Below, in pieces: positions 18,998-27,128 of a stretch of DNA of 64,000 nucleotides. How positions within the stretch are numbered: position 1 is the first letter of the stretch; the number at the start of each line of letters is the position of its first letter. Both the position numbers and the translations under genes were made by a program. Source of the DNA: Geothrix edaphica (lineage in GTDB: Bacteria > Acidobacteriota > Holophagae > Holophagales > Holophagaceae); NCBI RefSeq assembly GCF_030268045.1, contig NZ_BSDC01000002.1, positions 496,001 to 560,000 on the forward strand, given 5' to 3'. The notes below the pieces were generated by a model. That model did not search any database. It was not told where the DNA came from and saw nothing but the letters and a program-made list of their open reading frames with translations.

Positions 18998-19899
18998 CAG
19001 ATCACTCCCGGGAAGGTGCCCTCGGTGGAGAGGCAGAGGGCTTCGGCCAGGCGGGTGCGCGTGGCGGCGACGGCGGGGACCAGGGGCAGGCGCAGGCCTT
19101 CTCCGCAGAGGCCCAGCATGCGGAGGGCGGCCTTCAGCGGGATGGGATTGCTCTCGAGGAACAGGGCGTCCATGAGGGGCAGCAGCTGCTGATGGAGGCG
19201 CAGGGCCCCGGCCCGGTCGCCCCGGCGGGCGGCGGCGACCATGGCGGCAGTCTCCCGGGGCAGGGCGTTGCCCAGCACCGAGATCAGGCCCGAGGCCCCC
19301 ACGGCGATGGAGGCCACGGCCAGGTTGTCGTCACCGGACAGGAGGACCTTCCCCCTCGGCAGCAGGCGGACGATCTCCGCGATCTGCGCGAGGTTGCCGC
19401 TGCTCTCCTTCACGGCCACCACCTGGGGGTTCTCCCAGAGCCGCGCCAGGACCGGCGGAGTCACGTTCAGCCCCGTGCGGCCCGGCACGTTGTAGGCGAC
19501 GATCGGAAGCCCCGGCGCGGCCTCGGCCACGGCGGCGTAGTGGGCCACCAGGCCGTCCGGCGTGGGCTTGTTGTAGTAGGGCGTCACCACCAGGGCACCC
19601 TGGGCCCCGAGGGCCTGGGCCCGCTTCGTCATCGCGGCGGCCTGGCGCGTGGCGTTGTGGCCCGTGCCCACCACGACGGGACGACCGCCCGCCTCCTCAA
19701 GGCAGGCCGAGATGATCGCGTCGCGCTCGGCGTCGACGATGGTGGCGGCCTCGCCGGTGGAGCCCAGGGGTACCAGGAAGTCCGCGCCGCCGGCCACCAC
19801 GTGCCGCGCCAGCTTCCGGAAGGCGGGGAGGTCCACCTCGCCCGAAGGCGTGAAGGGCGTGGCCAGGGCGACGGCCAGGCCGGACAGATCGAGGGTCAT
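18997..19899 (-). CDS. dapA: 4-hydroxy-tetrahydrodipicolinate synthase
   Basis: This 300-residue TIM-barrel protein of the DHDPS family has GSTGEAATI near residue 45 and [12 protein letters not shown] with the second Tyr of the catalytic triad. [11 protein letters not shown] carries the Tyr and the substrate-binding Arg, and VAVKESSGN the Schiff-base lysine. It condenses pyruvate with aspartate semialdehyde, the first step of the lysine-specific branch. The ATG at 19899 overlaps the dapB stop (ATGA), which is why it was preferred to the longer in-frame open region upstream. Confidence 0.95.
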   Translation of the reverse strand: MTLDLSGLAVALATPFTPSGEVDLPAFRKLARHVVAGGADFLVPLGSTGEAATIVDAERDAIISACLEEAGGRPVVVGTGHNATRQAAAMTKRAQALGAQGALVVTPYYNKPTPDGLVAHYAAVAEAAPGLPIVAYNVPGRTGLNVTPPVLARLWENPQVVAVKESSGNLAQIAEIVRLLPRGKVLLSGDDNLAVASIAVGASGLISVLGNALPRETAAMVAAARRGDRAGALRLHQQLLPLMDALFLESNPIPLKAALRMLGLCGEGLRLPLVPAVAATRTRLAEALCLSTEGTFPGVI

Positions 19900-20624
19900 G
19901 GTCTTCCTCCAAACACAAAGAGCGGGTCGAGCAGATCGGCGGCCAGGTCGTCCATGGTGAAGACCCCCTTGCGGCCGTGGAGCCAGCGGGCCGCCGCCAG
20001 GGCGCCCTGGGCGAAGGGGGCGCGGGAGCGGGCCCGGTGGGTGAGCTCCAGCACCTCGGCGGGTGCGTCCAGGCCCACGGTGTGGGTTCCGAACTCGGCG
20101 CCGGCCCGGATCACGCCCAGGCTCAGCTGGTGGGGCGCCGGCGTGCCGAGGGTCCATTCCGTCTTGCGGGGGCAGCCCGCCATCAGGGCCGCCGCCAGGG
20201 TCTTGGCCGTGCCCGAGGGGGCGTCCACCTTGAGCCGATGGTGGTGCTCCACCAGGTAGGGATCCCGGGCGGGCTCCAGGGCGGCGAAGCGCCCCAGCAC
20301 CGTGGCGAACCGGGCCATGAGGGCCACGGACAGGGAGAAGTTCGAGGCGGAGAGCACACCGATGCGCCCGGCCACACGAGCCTCGAGACCTGGCAGGGAC
20401 CAGCCCGTGGTGCCGATCACCAGGTCCGTGCCGGTGCTCAGCGCCCAGTCGAGGTGCGCCTCCACGGCCTCGGCCACGCTGGCATCGATGGCTACATCGG
20501 CTACGTCGGCCCCGGCTTCCGGCGTGTCGCCGCGACCCACCTGCCAGGCCAGGGACTCCGCCGCCTCGGCGGCGATGGCGGAACCCAGGCGGCCCCTTCC
20601 GAACAGCCCGATGCGGAGCGTCAC
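19896..20624 (-). CDS. dapB: 4-hydroxy-tetrahydrodipicolinate reductase
   Basis: This 242-residue protein has an N-terminal Rossmann domain (IGLFGRGRLGSAIA, an unusually Arg-containing version of the GxxGxxG loop), the interdomain motif GTTGW and the catalytic signature EHHHRLKVDAPSGTA with its His-His pair and Lys. It is slightly shorter than E. coli DapB (273). It produces tetrahydrodipicolinate with NAD(P)H. Overlapping start/stop codons tie it to lysC upstream and dapA downstream. Confidence 0.93.
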   Translation of the reverse strand: MTLRIGLFGRGRLGSAIAAEAAESLAWQVGRGDTPEAGADVADVAIDASVAEAVEAHLDWALSTGTDLVIGTTGWSLPGLEARVAGRIGVLSASNFSLSVALMARFATVLGRFAALEPARDPYLVEHHHRLKVDAPSGTAKTLAAALMAGCPRKTEWTLGTPAPHQLSLGVIRAGAEFGTHTVGLDAPAEVLELTHRARSRAPFAQGALAAARWLHGRKGVFTMDDLAADLLDPLFVFGGRP

Positions 20625-21961
20625 GGAGTTCCTCCCACCAGCACCTTGTGGAGGCGCCGCAGGGCCTCGTCGCCCTGCTCCTGCCGCACCACGAGGCTCA
20701 GGTTGATCTCATTGGCGCCCATGCTGATCATCTCCACGTTGATGTCCCCCAGCGAGGAGAGCAGCCGGGCGCCCAGGCCCGAGGTGGACTTCAGGCGCTC
20801 ACCCACGGCGGCGATGATGGCGCGGCCCTCATGCACCTCCACTGTGGCGAAGGCCGAGAGGTCCTCGATCAGGGCCCGCAGGGGCAGGTTGGCCTCCACA
20901 GTGAGCGAGACGCTCACCTCGGCGGTGGCCACCAGGTCCACGCTCACCCCGCGCCGGCCGAACACCTCGAAGAGGCGTGCCAGGAAGCCGCTCTGGGCCA
21001 GCATGCGCGAGCTGCTCACCGTGAGCACCGTCACTGGGCCACGGCTGGCCAGGGCCGTGATGGGACGACCGGTCCGGACTTCGGCGGAGATGGTGGTGAA
21101 GCGGCCCTCCGGCTTCTGCGTATGTCGCACGGTGACGGGGATGCGGGCTTCCACGGCGGGCTGGATGGTGGCCGGGTGCAGCACCTTGGCGCCGAAGGCC
21201 GCCAGCTCAGCGGCCTCCGCGAAACTCAGCTCCGGGATGGGCAGCGCTTCCGGCACGATCCGGGGATCGCAGGTGAGCACCCCCTCCACATCCGTCCAGA
21301 TCTGCACTTCCGCCGCACCCATCGCCGCGCCGAAGAGGGCCGCCGAGAAGTCGCTGCCGCCCCGGCCCAGGGTGGTGGTGAGACCATCCTCTGTGGCGCC
21401 GATGTAGCCCTGGGTGACCACAGCCTGGCCCGGCCCCAGCAGGGGTTTCAGGTGTTCCCGCGCGAGGGCCTTGATCGCCTCGGGTTGGGGGGTGGCCTCG
21501 CCGAACACGGCGTCCGTGCGAAGCACGGTGCGGGCATCGACCCAGGCGCCCCCCGCGAAGGCGGCGAAGATCCGCGTGGACAGGCGCTCGCCAAGGGAGG
21601 CGATGGCATCCATGCTGCGGGGGCTCAGCTCCCGCAGCATGGCCACGCCCCGGAGCAGGAGCTCCAGCTCCCCGAAGAGGTCTGTCAGGGCCGCGTCCAG
21701 GTCCTCGGGCACGGCGCCGGCGAAGAGCTCCTCCGCCGCCTTGCGGTGGGCGGCCATGATCAGCCGCTGCCGCTCCATGGCCCCGCCCAGGTCCCCGGCC
21801 TCCGCCGCCTTGGCGGCACCGAAGAGGCCGTTGGTGGTCTTGCCCATGGCGGACAGCACCACCAGGGGCGACTGGGGCAGGGCCGCCTTCACCAGGCCCG
21901 CCACCTGCCGCATGCAGGCCGCATCGGCCACGCTGCTGCCGCCGAACTTGAGGACGATCAT
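20621..21961 (-). CDS. lysC: Aspartate kinase (monofunctional, LysC/aspartokinase III type)
   Basis: The 446-residue protein begins with VLKFGGSSVAD, the amino-acid kinase signature, and has LGRGGSDFSAAL and WTDVEGVLTCDPR of the catalytic domain. Two ACT domains follow from about residue 300 (VTVLTVSSSRMLAQSGFLARLF; INVEMISMGANEINLSLVV), the usual site of feedback inhibition by lysine. Length and SSSRM-type ACT sequence match single-domain aspartokinase III rather than the alpha/beta type or a homoserine dehydrogenase fusion. It overlaps asd and dapB by four bases each. Confidence 0.94.
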   Translation of the reverse strand: MIVLKFGGSSVADAACMRQVAGLVKAALPQSPLVVLSAMGKTTNGLFGAAKAAEAGDLGGAMERQRLIMAAHRKAAEELFAGAVPEDLDAALTDLFGELELLLRGVAMLRELSPRSMDAIASLGERLSTRIFAAFAGGAWVDARTVLRTDAVFGEATPQPEAIKALAREHLKPLLGPGQAVVTQGYIGATEDGLTTTLGRGGSDFSAALFGAAMGAAEVQIWTDVEGVLTCDPRIVPEALPIPELSFAEAAELAAFGAKVLHPATIQPAVEARIPVTVRHTQKPEGRFTTISAEVRTGRPITALASRGPVTVLTVSSSRMLAQSGFLARLFEVFGRRGVSVDLVATAEVSVSLTVEANLPLRALIEDLSAFATVEVHEGRAIIAAVGERLKSTSGLGARLLSSLGDINVEMISMGANEINLSLVVRQEQGDEALRRLHKVLVGGTP

Positions 21962-23013
21962 CGGAGGTACCCCTTCGCATGGGCCAGCTCGGCATTCAGG
22001 ATGCTGCCTCCGGCCGCGCCCCGTTCCGTGTTGTGGCCCAACAGCGCGAACTTCACCCCGAGGATGGGGCAGGGCCGCAAACGGCCCACATGGACGCTCA
22101 TGCCTTCGTCCGTCTCCACATCGCGCCTCACCTGGGGCCGGTCCTCCAGGGTGTGGACATGGATGGGCACGGGCGGCGCGGAGAAGAGCTTGAGCCGCTG
22201 GGGCTCGGGCCTCCAGGCCAGCCAGGCGTCGCGCACGGCATCGAGCGAGGGGTTGCCCTTCAGCTTCACGCTCACGGCCTCCGTGTGGCCCTCGATGACG
22301 GGGACGCGGTGGCAGAGGGCGCTCACGAGCATGGGCGCCAACTCCACGTCCTTGCCCGTGAAGCGACCCAGCATCTTGGGGGTCTCCTCCTCCACCTTGG
22401 GCTCCTCGTTGCGGATGAAGGGGATCACGTTGCCGAGGATGTCGAGGCTCGCCACGCCCGGGTAGCCTGCGCCGCTGATGGCCTGCATGGAAGTCATCAT
22501 CACGGCCTCGATGCCGAAGGCCTGGTGCAGGGGCGCCAGCGCCATCACCAGCACCGTGGCCGTGCAGTTGGCGTTGGTGACGATGCCGCCGGTCCAGCCG
22601 TGGTGGTGGCGCTGGACCTCCAGCAGGCCCAGGTGGTCCGCGTTCACCTCGGGCACCAGGAGCGGCACCTCCGGCGACATGCGGAAGGCCGCCGCGTTGG
22701 AGAACACCATGGCCCCGGCCCGCGCGAAGGCCGGCTCCAGCTCCTTGGCCGGGCCCGTGTCCAGGGCGCTGAAGATCACGGGTGACAAGGCGAACTCCGG
22801 CGTGCCCTCGGCCATGACCTGGTCGCCCAGGCCACCATAGGGCTCGCCATCGAGGCGCCAGGCGCAGGCATCGCGGTAGCGCTTGCCGGCGCTACGCTCG
22901 CTGGCCGCCAGGTGCTCGACGCGGAAGAGGGGGTGGTTGGCCAGCCGGCGCACGAAGCGCTGGCCCACGACGCCGGTGGCGCCCAGGACGGTGACGGGGA
23001 TTTTCGTGGACAT
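21958..23013 (-). CDS. asd: Aspartate-semialdehyde dehydrogenase (archaeal/fungal-type)
   Basis: This 351-residue protein has the Rossmann motif VLGATGVVGQRF at the N-terminus, the nucleophile Cys150 in TNANCTAT, and QAISGAGYPGV downstream. Residues such as HRVPVIEGHTEAVSV place it in the Asd branch common in archaea and fungi and found in several bacterial phyla, not the E. coli branch. It reduces aspartyl phosphate to aspartate semialdehyde. Located between dapE and lysC in the lysine operon. Confidence 0.93.
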   Translation of the reverse strand: MSTKIPVTVLGATGVVGQRFVRRLANHPLFRVEHLAASERSAGKRYRDACAWRLDGEPYGGLGDQVMAEGTPEFALSPVIFSALDTGPAKELEPAFARAGAMVFSNAAAFRMSPEVPLLVPEVNADHLGLLEVQRHHHGWTGGIVTNANCTATVLVMALAPLHQAFGIEAVMMTSMQAISGAGYPGVASLDILGNVIPFIRNEEPKVEEETPKMLGRFTGKDVELAPMLVSALCHRVPVIEGHTEAVSVKLKGNPSLDAVRDAWLAWRPEPQRLKLFSAPPVPIHVHTLEDRPQVRRDVETDEGMSVHVGRLRPCPILGVKFALLGHNTERGAAGGSILNAELAHAKGYLR

Positions 23014-23016
23014 GGT

Positions 23017-24051
23017 TCAGTCTCCCAGGAAGTGCAAGGCCAATCGGTGGTTGAGCTCCACGCCCGCCTCCAGCTCGGCGAGGGTGAGGTGCTCCTCCAG
23101 CGTGTGCGCCACGCGGATGCTGCCCGGCCCCGCCAGCACCACGGTGCGGTCCGGCACCAGGGCCCGCAGGGTGGGCGCGTCGGAGCCGAAGGGCATGGCC
23201 GCGTGGTCGAAACCGGGAACCTCGGGGTAGCGATCCGGCGGCTCGTCCAGGGTGAGGGCCACCGAGCCCTCAGGTGGGGCCAGGCGGCGGGCCTCGTCCA
23301 CGAAGGTGCTGCCGGGCAGCGTGCGGGCCATGAGCTTCGCCTCCGCCGAGGCGGGGATGGAGTTGAGGGCCTCACCCGCGCGGAGGATGCCCAGGTTCCA
23401 GACCTCCGGCCCCAGGGCCGGGTCCACGGGCCGGGGCTGCTCCCGCAGCCGCTGCAGCCAGTCCAGCAGGGGCCAGGTGGCGTTGAGGCCCAGCTCGGGA
23501 CTGCCGCTGTGGACGGCCCGGCCGGTGCAGTGGAGGCAGAGGTGCTGGGCGCCGCGCTGCCCCGTGGCCAGCTTCAGATCCGTGGGCTCGCCGTTGATCA
23601 GGACCTTGAGATCCCCGAGACGATCGGCCAGACCCAGGGCCGCGGTGGCTCCGGCGCTGTCCGTCTCCTCCCCCACCACCCCCAGCCAGGCGAGACCCTC
23701 GCGGCCTTCGGCCAGCAGGGCCTTCACGGCCCCCAGCTGGGCCACGATCTGGCCCTTGGCGTCGCAGGCCCCGCGGCCATGGAACACATCGCCCTCCAGG
23801 CGCGGCGGCAGGTAGGGCGGCACCGTGTCGAGGTGGGTGGAGAAGAGCACCCGCGGTCGGCCCCAGGTGGCCAGCACGTTGGTGCGGCCCTCGGCCACCC
23901 GCTGTTCGTGGATCACGGCCCCCAGGCCCGAGAGCAGTGCCCTCAGCGGGGCCAGCCCCCCGTCCTCCCGGCCCGAGGTCGTCTCGCAGGCGCACAGAGG
24001 CTGGAGACTGTTCGCAAGCCAGCTTCGGAGATCAGCGGGGGTGGCGTTCAT
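23017..24051 (-). CDS. dapE: M20-family deacylase, probable succinyl-diaminopimelate desuccinylase
   Basis: This 344-residue di-zinc peptidase of the M20 family has FSTHLDTVPP (first metal His/Asp), GRGACDAKGQIVAQ (bridging Asp), and VGEETDSAG (catalytic Glu pair). First gene of the lysine operon: its ATG lies 8 bases after a CCGAGG element at the 3' end of the lysine-riboswitch leader. M20 sequences of DapE, ArgE and LysK are close, so the desuccinylase assignment rests on the operon, which supplies DapD and otherwise lacks a deacylase. Confidence 0.82.
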   Translation of the reverse strand: MNATPADLRSWLANSLQPLCACETTSGREDGGLAPLRALLSGLGAVIHEQRVAEGRTNVLATWGRPRVLFSTHLDTVPPYLPPRLEGDVFHGRGACDAKGQIVAQLGAVKALLAEGREGLAWLGVVGEETDSAGATAALGLADRLGDLKVLINGEPTDLKLATGQRGAQHLCLHCTGRAVHSGSPELGLNATWPLLDWLQRLREQPRPVDPALGPEVWNLGILRAGEALNSIPASAEAKLMARTLPGSTFVDEARRLAPPEGSVALTLDEPPDRYPEVPGFDHAAMPFGSDAPTLRALVPDRTVVLAGPGSIRVAHTLEEHLTLAELEAGVELNHRLALHFLGD

Positions 24052-24109
24052 GGAAACCTCGGCGTGCCGACGGTGCCATCTGGAACGCGGTGGGAAGGCT
24101 CCCGCCGCC

Positions 24110-24284
24110 GCGCCTCAGGCCCTCCACGCCGGGTGACCAGCGCGACAGCCGCCGGGCTTTCGCCTCAACGTCCAGGGGCCGCGCCGATGATTCGCGAACC
24201 CTTCGGCGATCCTCCCCTTTCCCGTCGGGTCATCGGGTTCATCGCCCTCGCCGCCGGTACTGATGGGGACCGCTCCTCCATCGG
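24110..24284 (-). promoter_or_regulatory. Lysine riboswitch (L-box) in the leader of the lysine operon
   Basis: Read on the minus strand, the leader between the hydrolase stop and dapE matches the lysine aptamer block by block. There is a 5' GAGGAGCGG...CAGTACC corresponding to the GAGGUGC and loop-E AGUA elements. At 24221-24201 stands the invariant GAAAGGGGAG followed by TCGCCGAAG. The P3 stem CGCCGA/TCGGCG encloses GGTTCGCGAATC. GGCTGTC is at 24150-24144. The P5 stem CGCTGG-TCAC-CCGGCG is followed by TGGAGGG. The P1 helix is imperfect by eye. About 60 bases then lead to the dapE start, so control is probably at translation initiation or a following hairpin; no U-tract terminator was seen. 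Confidence 0.87.
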
Positions 24285-24325
24285 AATCTCCACCTTCCCA
24301 TGCCGGGGGCTTCCTCCGCAACCGG

Positions 24326-24850
24326 CTACCTGAATTCGGCGAGGAGGGCCTCGCCCCGGGGCCAGGGCCCGTGGCCGGAGGCCTGGTTCAGGTGCCCGCA
24401 GGGCCCCAGGTCCACGAAGCGGGCCCCCCAGTCCGCGGCCAGGGCCCGGGCCCTGGCGGGGGCCAGGAACGGGTCGTCGGAGGAGGCGGCCAGGATGGTC
24501 TCGAAGGGCAGCCGGTACCGCGGAATCGGTCCGAACGGCCGCAGGAGCTCCAGGCCGTCGGGCCGCTCCACGTCCGCGGGCGCCGCCAGGAGCGCCCCCC
24601 GGATCTCCCGGTCGTGGCTCCCGGCCCAGTGGACGATGGCCAGGCACCCCAGCGAGTGGCCCACGAGGATGGGTGGCTCCGTGCAAGCGGCGATGGCTTC
24701 ATCCAGAGCCTCCACCCAGTCCACCTTGCGGGGGAAGTCCCAGTTGGGCATCTCCACTCGGGCGGCATCCCCCAGGCTGGCCTCCCACAGGCTCTGCCAG
24801 TGGCCGGGGCCCGAGTTCTGGTAGCCGGGGACGATCAGGATGGAGGCCAT
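24326..24850 (-). CDS. RBBP9/YdeN-type alpha/beta serine hydrolase
   Basis: This 174-residue compact alpha/beta hydrolase starts MASILIVPGYQNSGPGHWQ, the beta-1 strand and oxyanion loop typical of RBBP9/YdeN proteins. The nucleophile elbow is VGHSLGC (Ser66); SSDDPFL and GPCGHLN supply the Asp and His. The internal ATG at 24850 was chosen because the family starts there; residues further upstream look non-coding. Substrate unknown. It is upstream of, but separated from, the riboswitch-controlled lysine operon. Confidence 0.8.
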   Translation of the reverse strand: MASILIVPGYQNSGPGHWQSLWEASLGDAARVEMPNWDFPRKVDWVEALDEAIAACTEPPILVGHSLGCLAIVHWAGSHDREIRGALLAAPADVERPDGLELLRPFGPIPRYRLPFETILAASSDDPFLAPARARALAADWGARFVDLGPCGHLNQASGHGPWPRGEALLAEFR

Positions 24851-24896
24851 GGAGCACCGGGGGATGGCTCCATGGAACGCCCCCAAGGGCCGGAGT

Positions 24897-25502
24897 TCAA
24901 GCCTTCCCTGAGGGCCCCGGCGGCACCAGGGCATCCGCCAGCTGGCGCACGTAGCCGCTGAGATCGGTCACGGCCTTCACGGCCTTGGGGGTGGTCCGCA
25001 GGAGCTGGAAATACCCGGCGTAGGCGGCGTAGGCCAGCAGGGCCCGCTGACGGGCCTCGGTTTCGGTCAGCCCCAGGGCCAGGAAGGCCTCGGCGCCGAA
25101 GGCCAGCCGGCGCTCCGTGGCCCGCCGGAGGAAGGGCGCCACGCGGGGATCCTCGCCGGAGACCGCCAGAGCGGCGAAGAAGAGGCCGTTCTCCACGTCC
25201 TCGAAGGCCGCGAAGAGCAGCACCCGCAGGCGCCGCCGGGGATCGGTGATGCCCCCGTAGCGGGTCACTACGTCCGCGCTCTGGTCCTGCTCCCAGTCCA
25301 CCAGGGCGGCCCGGATGAGGGCATCCCGGCTGTCGAAGTGCCAGTAGAAGCTCCCCTTCGTGACACCCAGGACCTGGGCCAGGGGCTCCACCGCCACCGC
25401 CGAGACGCCCTCCCGGATGATGAGGGCCTGGGCCGCCTTGACCCAGACCTCGGGAGACAGGGGCGTGGTGGGGCGACGGGGCTTTTTGCTGGGGGCGGGC
25501 AT
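24897..25502 (-). CDS. TetR/AcrR-family transcriptional regulator
   Basis: This 201-residue protein has an N-terminal helix-turn-helix of TetR type: AAQALIIREGVSAVAVEPLAQVLGVTKGSFYWHFDSRDALI, with the diagnostic GxxxxxFYWHF segment. It is followed by an all-helical ligand-binding domain. The ATG at 25502 has AAGG six bases upstream. It is divergent from the lipoprotein pair, and two palindromes lie between them, so autoregulation and control of the lipoproteins is the simple model. The ligand is unknown. Confidence 0.87.
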   Translation of the reverse strand: MPAPSKKPRRPTTPLSPEVWVKAAQALIIREGVSAVAVEPLAQVLGVTKGSFYWHFDSRDALIRAALVDWEQDQSADVVTRYGGITDPRRRLRVLLFAAFEDVENGLFFAALAVSGEDPRVAPFLRRATERRLAFGAEAFLALGLTETEARQRALLAYAAYAGYFQLLRTTPKAVKAVTDLSGYVRQLADALVPPGPSGKA

Positions 25503-25509
25503 GGCGGCC

Positions 25510-25570
25510 TTGACAGGTAACCGGACCAGCTTACCATACCATACCGTATGGCATCCATACGCATGCGTAT
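25510..25570. promoter_or_regulatory. Divergent promoter region with two palindromic operator candidates
   Basis: The 93-base gap between tetR and the lipoprotein gene is the AT-richer exception in its surroundings. It holds CCATAC-C-GTATGG (25539-25551) and a perfect 14-base palindrome ATACGCATGCGTAT (25557-25570). Both share the half-site ATAC/GTAT. A TTGACA at 25510-25515 with TACCAT 16 bases on (25532-25537) could be the rightward promoter, overlapped on its downstream side by the first palindrome. TetR regulators usually bind such palindromes; binding here is inferred. Confidence 0.65.
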
Positions 25571-25595
25571 TGAGTCCCATGATCCGGGAGGCCCC

Positions 25596-26408
25596 ATGCG
25601 ACCGTCCATCCTCTCCCTTCTCGCGGCGCTCGCGCTGCTGGCCGTGGGCTGCGGCGTCCCCGAGACCGTCCAGCGCCGCAGCAGCCTCTCCGCCTACATG
25701 GGGACCAAGGCCCAGCCGCCGGCGGACCCGGGCGCCCCCCCGGCCCGCCTCCAGCTCCCCCTGCGGCTGGGCATCGCCTTCGTGCCAGCGGACCCCACCC
25801 AGGTCAAGGGCGAGGCCGCCCTGGCCAGTCCGGTGGGGGCCCTGGCCCCGGGCCAGGAGCAGGAGCTGCACCAGCAGGTGGTCCGGGTCTTCGAGCAGAA
25901 GCCCTGGGCCCAGAGCTTCAAGGTGATCCCCTCCCTCTACCTCACCAAGGGCGGCGGCTTCGACGACCTGGAGCGCGTGGCCCGCAGCTTCGGCGTGGAC
26001 GTGGTGGCCCTCGTCTCCGTGGACCAGGTCCAGTTCAGCAGCCCCCGCTGGTACGCCTGGACCTACTGGACGCTGGTGGGCGCCTACATGGTGAAGGGCG
26101 ACAAGAACGACACCACCTCCATGGTGGACGCGGCCGTCTATCACGTGCCTTCGCGCACCTTCCTCTTCCGGGCCGGAGGCGTGGGCACCGCCAAGGGCAG
26201 CTCCACCTGGTCCCGGCGGGAGGAGGCGTTCCGCCAGCAGAGCCGGGAGAGCCTCGCCCTCGCCATGACCCAGCTCTCCACCTCCCTCGACCAGGGCGTG
26301 GCCGCCTTCAAGCAGGACCTGATCAAGGGCGCCCGCAGGGATGTGCAGCTGGTGGACAAGGAGGGGAACCCCCTGGGCAGCTCCGCCTACGATCCCACCC
26401 GGCGCTGA
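25596..26408 (+). CDS. Lipoprotein resembling the rhombotarget lipoprotein family
   Basis: This 270-residue protein has a lipoprotein signal peptide ending in the lipobox LAVGCG. The start at 25596 follows CGGGAGG. The body contains LGIAFVPAD, KVIPSLYLTKGGGFDDLERVARSFGVDVVALVSVDQVQF (here shown in parts: IPSLYL, GGGFDDLERVA, FGVDVVALVS), a YWTLVGAYMVKGDKNDT stretch and YHVPSRTFLFRA. These resemble sequences annotated as rhombotarget lipoproteins. No rhomboid protease is adjacent, and the name does not define a function. It heads a two-gene unit under the TetR operator region. Confidence 0.7.
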   Translation: MRPSILSLLAALALLAVGCGVPETVQRRSSLSAYMGTKAQPPADPGAPPARLQLPLRLGIAFVPADPTQVKGEAALASPVGALAPGQEQELHQQVVRVFEQKPWAQSFKVIPSLYLTKGGGFDDLERVARSFGVDVVALVSVDQVQFSSPRWYAWTYWTLVGAYMVKGDKNDTTSMVDAAVYHVPSRTFLFRAGGVGTAKGSSTWSRREEAFRQQSRESLALAMTQLSTSLDQGVAAFKQDLIKGARRDVQLVDKEGNPLGSSAYDPTRR

Positions 26409-26425
26409 CGCCTGGCTGAGGCCCG

Positions 26426-27088
26426 GTGAGACCCCTGCTCTGCACCCTTCTCGTGATCCTCGGAGGCCTGGGCTGCGCCCGGATCTACCGGCCCGTGACC
26501 CTCGCCCCGCCACCCGCCACCCTCCAGGGAGCGGACCTCTCAGGGCAGCTGGTCCTCCAGCCCTGGGGGGACAACTCGAGGTACGAGCGGAAGGCCCTCC
26601 AGGCGAACCTCCGGGTGCTGGTCCTGACCGTGGAGAACAGCACCGCCACCGACCTGGAGATCCTGCGGCTGGAGCTCCCGGAGGCGACGGCCGCCCTGCG
26701 GCCTGAGGCTGCGGTGAAGCTCGTGAAGCAGCCGAGCCTGGCCTACCTCCTCTACCCCGTGCTCCCGGGCCTGGCCGCCCTGGGGGCCAGTGACCGCGGT
26801 GGCTTCGGGCCCTCGGACCGGGCCCTGTTGCAGGGGTTCGCCATCCTCGGGGCATGCATCGGGGTTCCGAACGCCATCATCGCCACGCGGAGCAACCGGC
26901 ACCTGGAGGCCTTCTTCCGCGAGCAGGCCTGGTCCCCGGGGACCCTGGGTGCGAACCAGACCCGGCGGGGACTCGTGTTCCTCCGCTCTCCGGATCCCTA
27001 CGCCCCCCTCCCTCTGCAGCTGGTCTACCGGGGGCCTGGCGGCGAGCGGAGGCTGCCCCTGATCGGTCCGGGCGCGCGGCCGCTCTGA
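26426..27088 (+). CDS. Lipoprotein of unknown function
   Basis: This 220-residue protein starts at a GTG (26426) and has a signal peptide with lipobox LGGLGC. Residues about 55-95 look like an immunoglobulin-like or beta-rich segment (LRVLVLTVENSTATDLEIL), and hydrophobic stretches near residues 105-120 and 135-150 could be membrane-embedded. It follows the first lipoprotein by 17 bases and is probably cotranscribed with it. No family recognised. Confidence 0.65.
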   Translation: MRPLLCTLLVILGGLGCARIYRPVTLAPPPATLQGADLSGQLVLQPWGDNSRYERKALQANLRVLVLTVENSTATDLEILRLELPEATAALRPEAAVKLVKQPSLAYLLYPVLPGLAALGASDRGGFGPSDRALLQGFAILGACIGVPNAIIATRSNRHLEAFFREQAWSPGTLGANQTRRGLVFLRSPDPYAPLPLQLVYRGPGGERRLPLIGPGARPL

Positions 27089-27128
27089 GGGCCCCGGCCG
27101 GGGCTAGACTGGAGCTCCGGAGCGCCCC

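Noticed and set aside
27089-27128. Thiamine (TPP) riboswitch before thiG.
   Set aside because: The gap is only 40 bases and contains no CUGAGA or related core.
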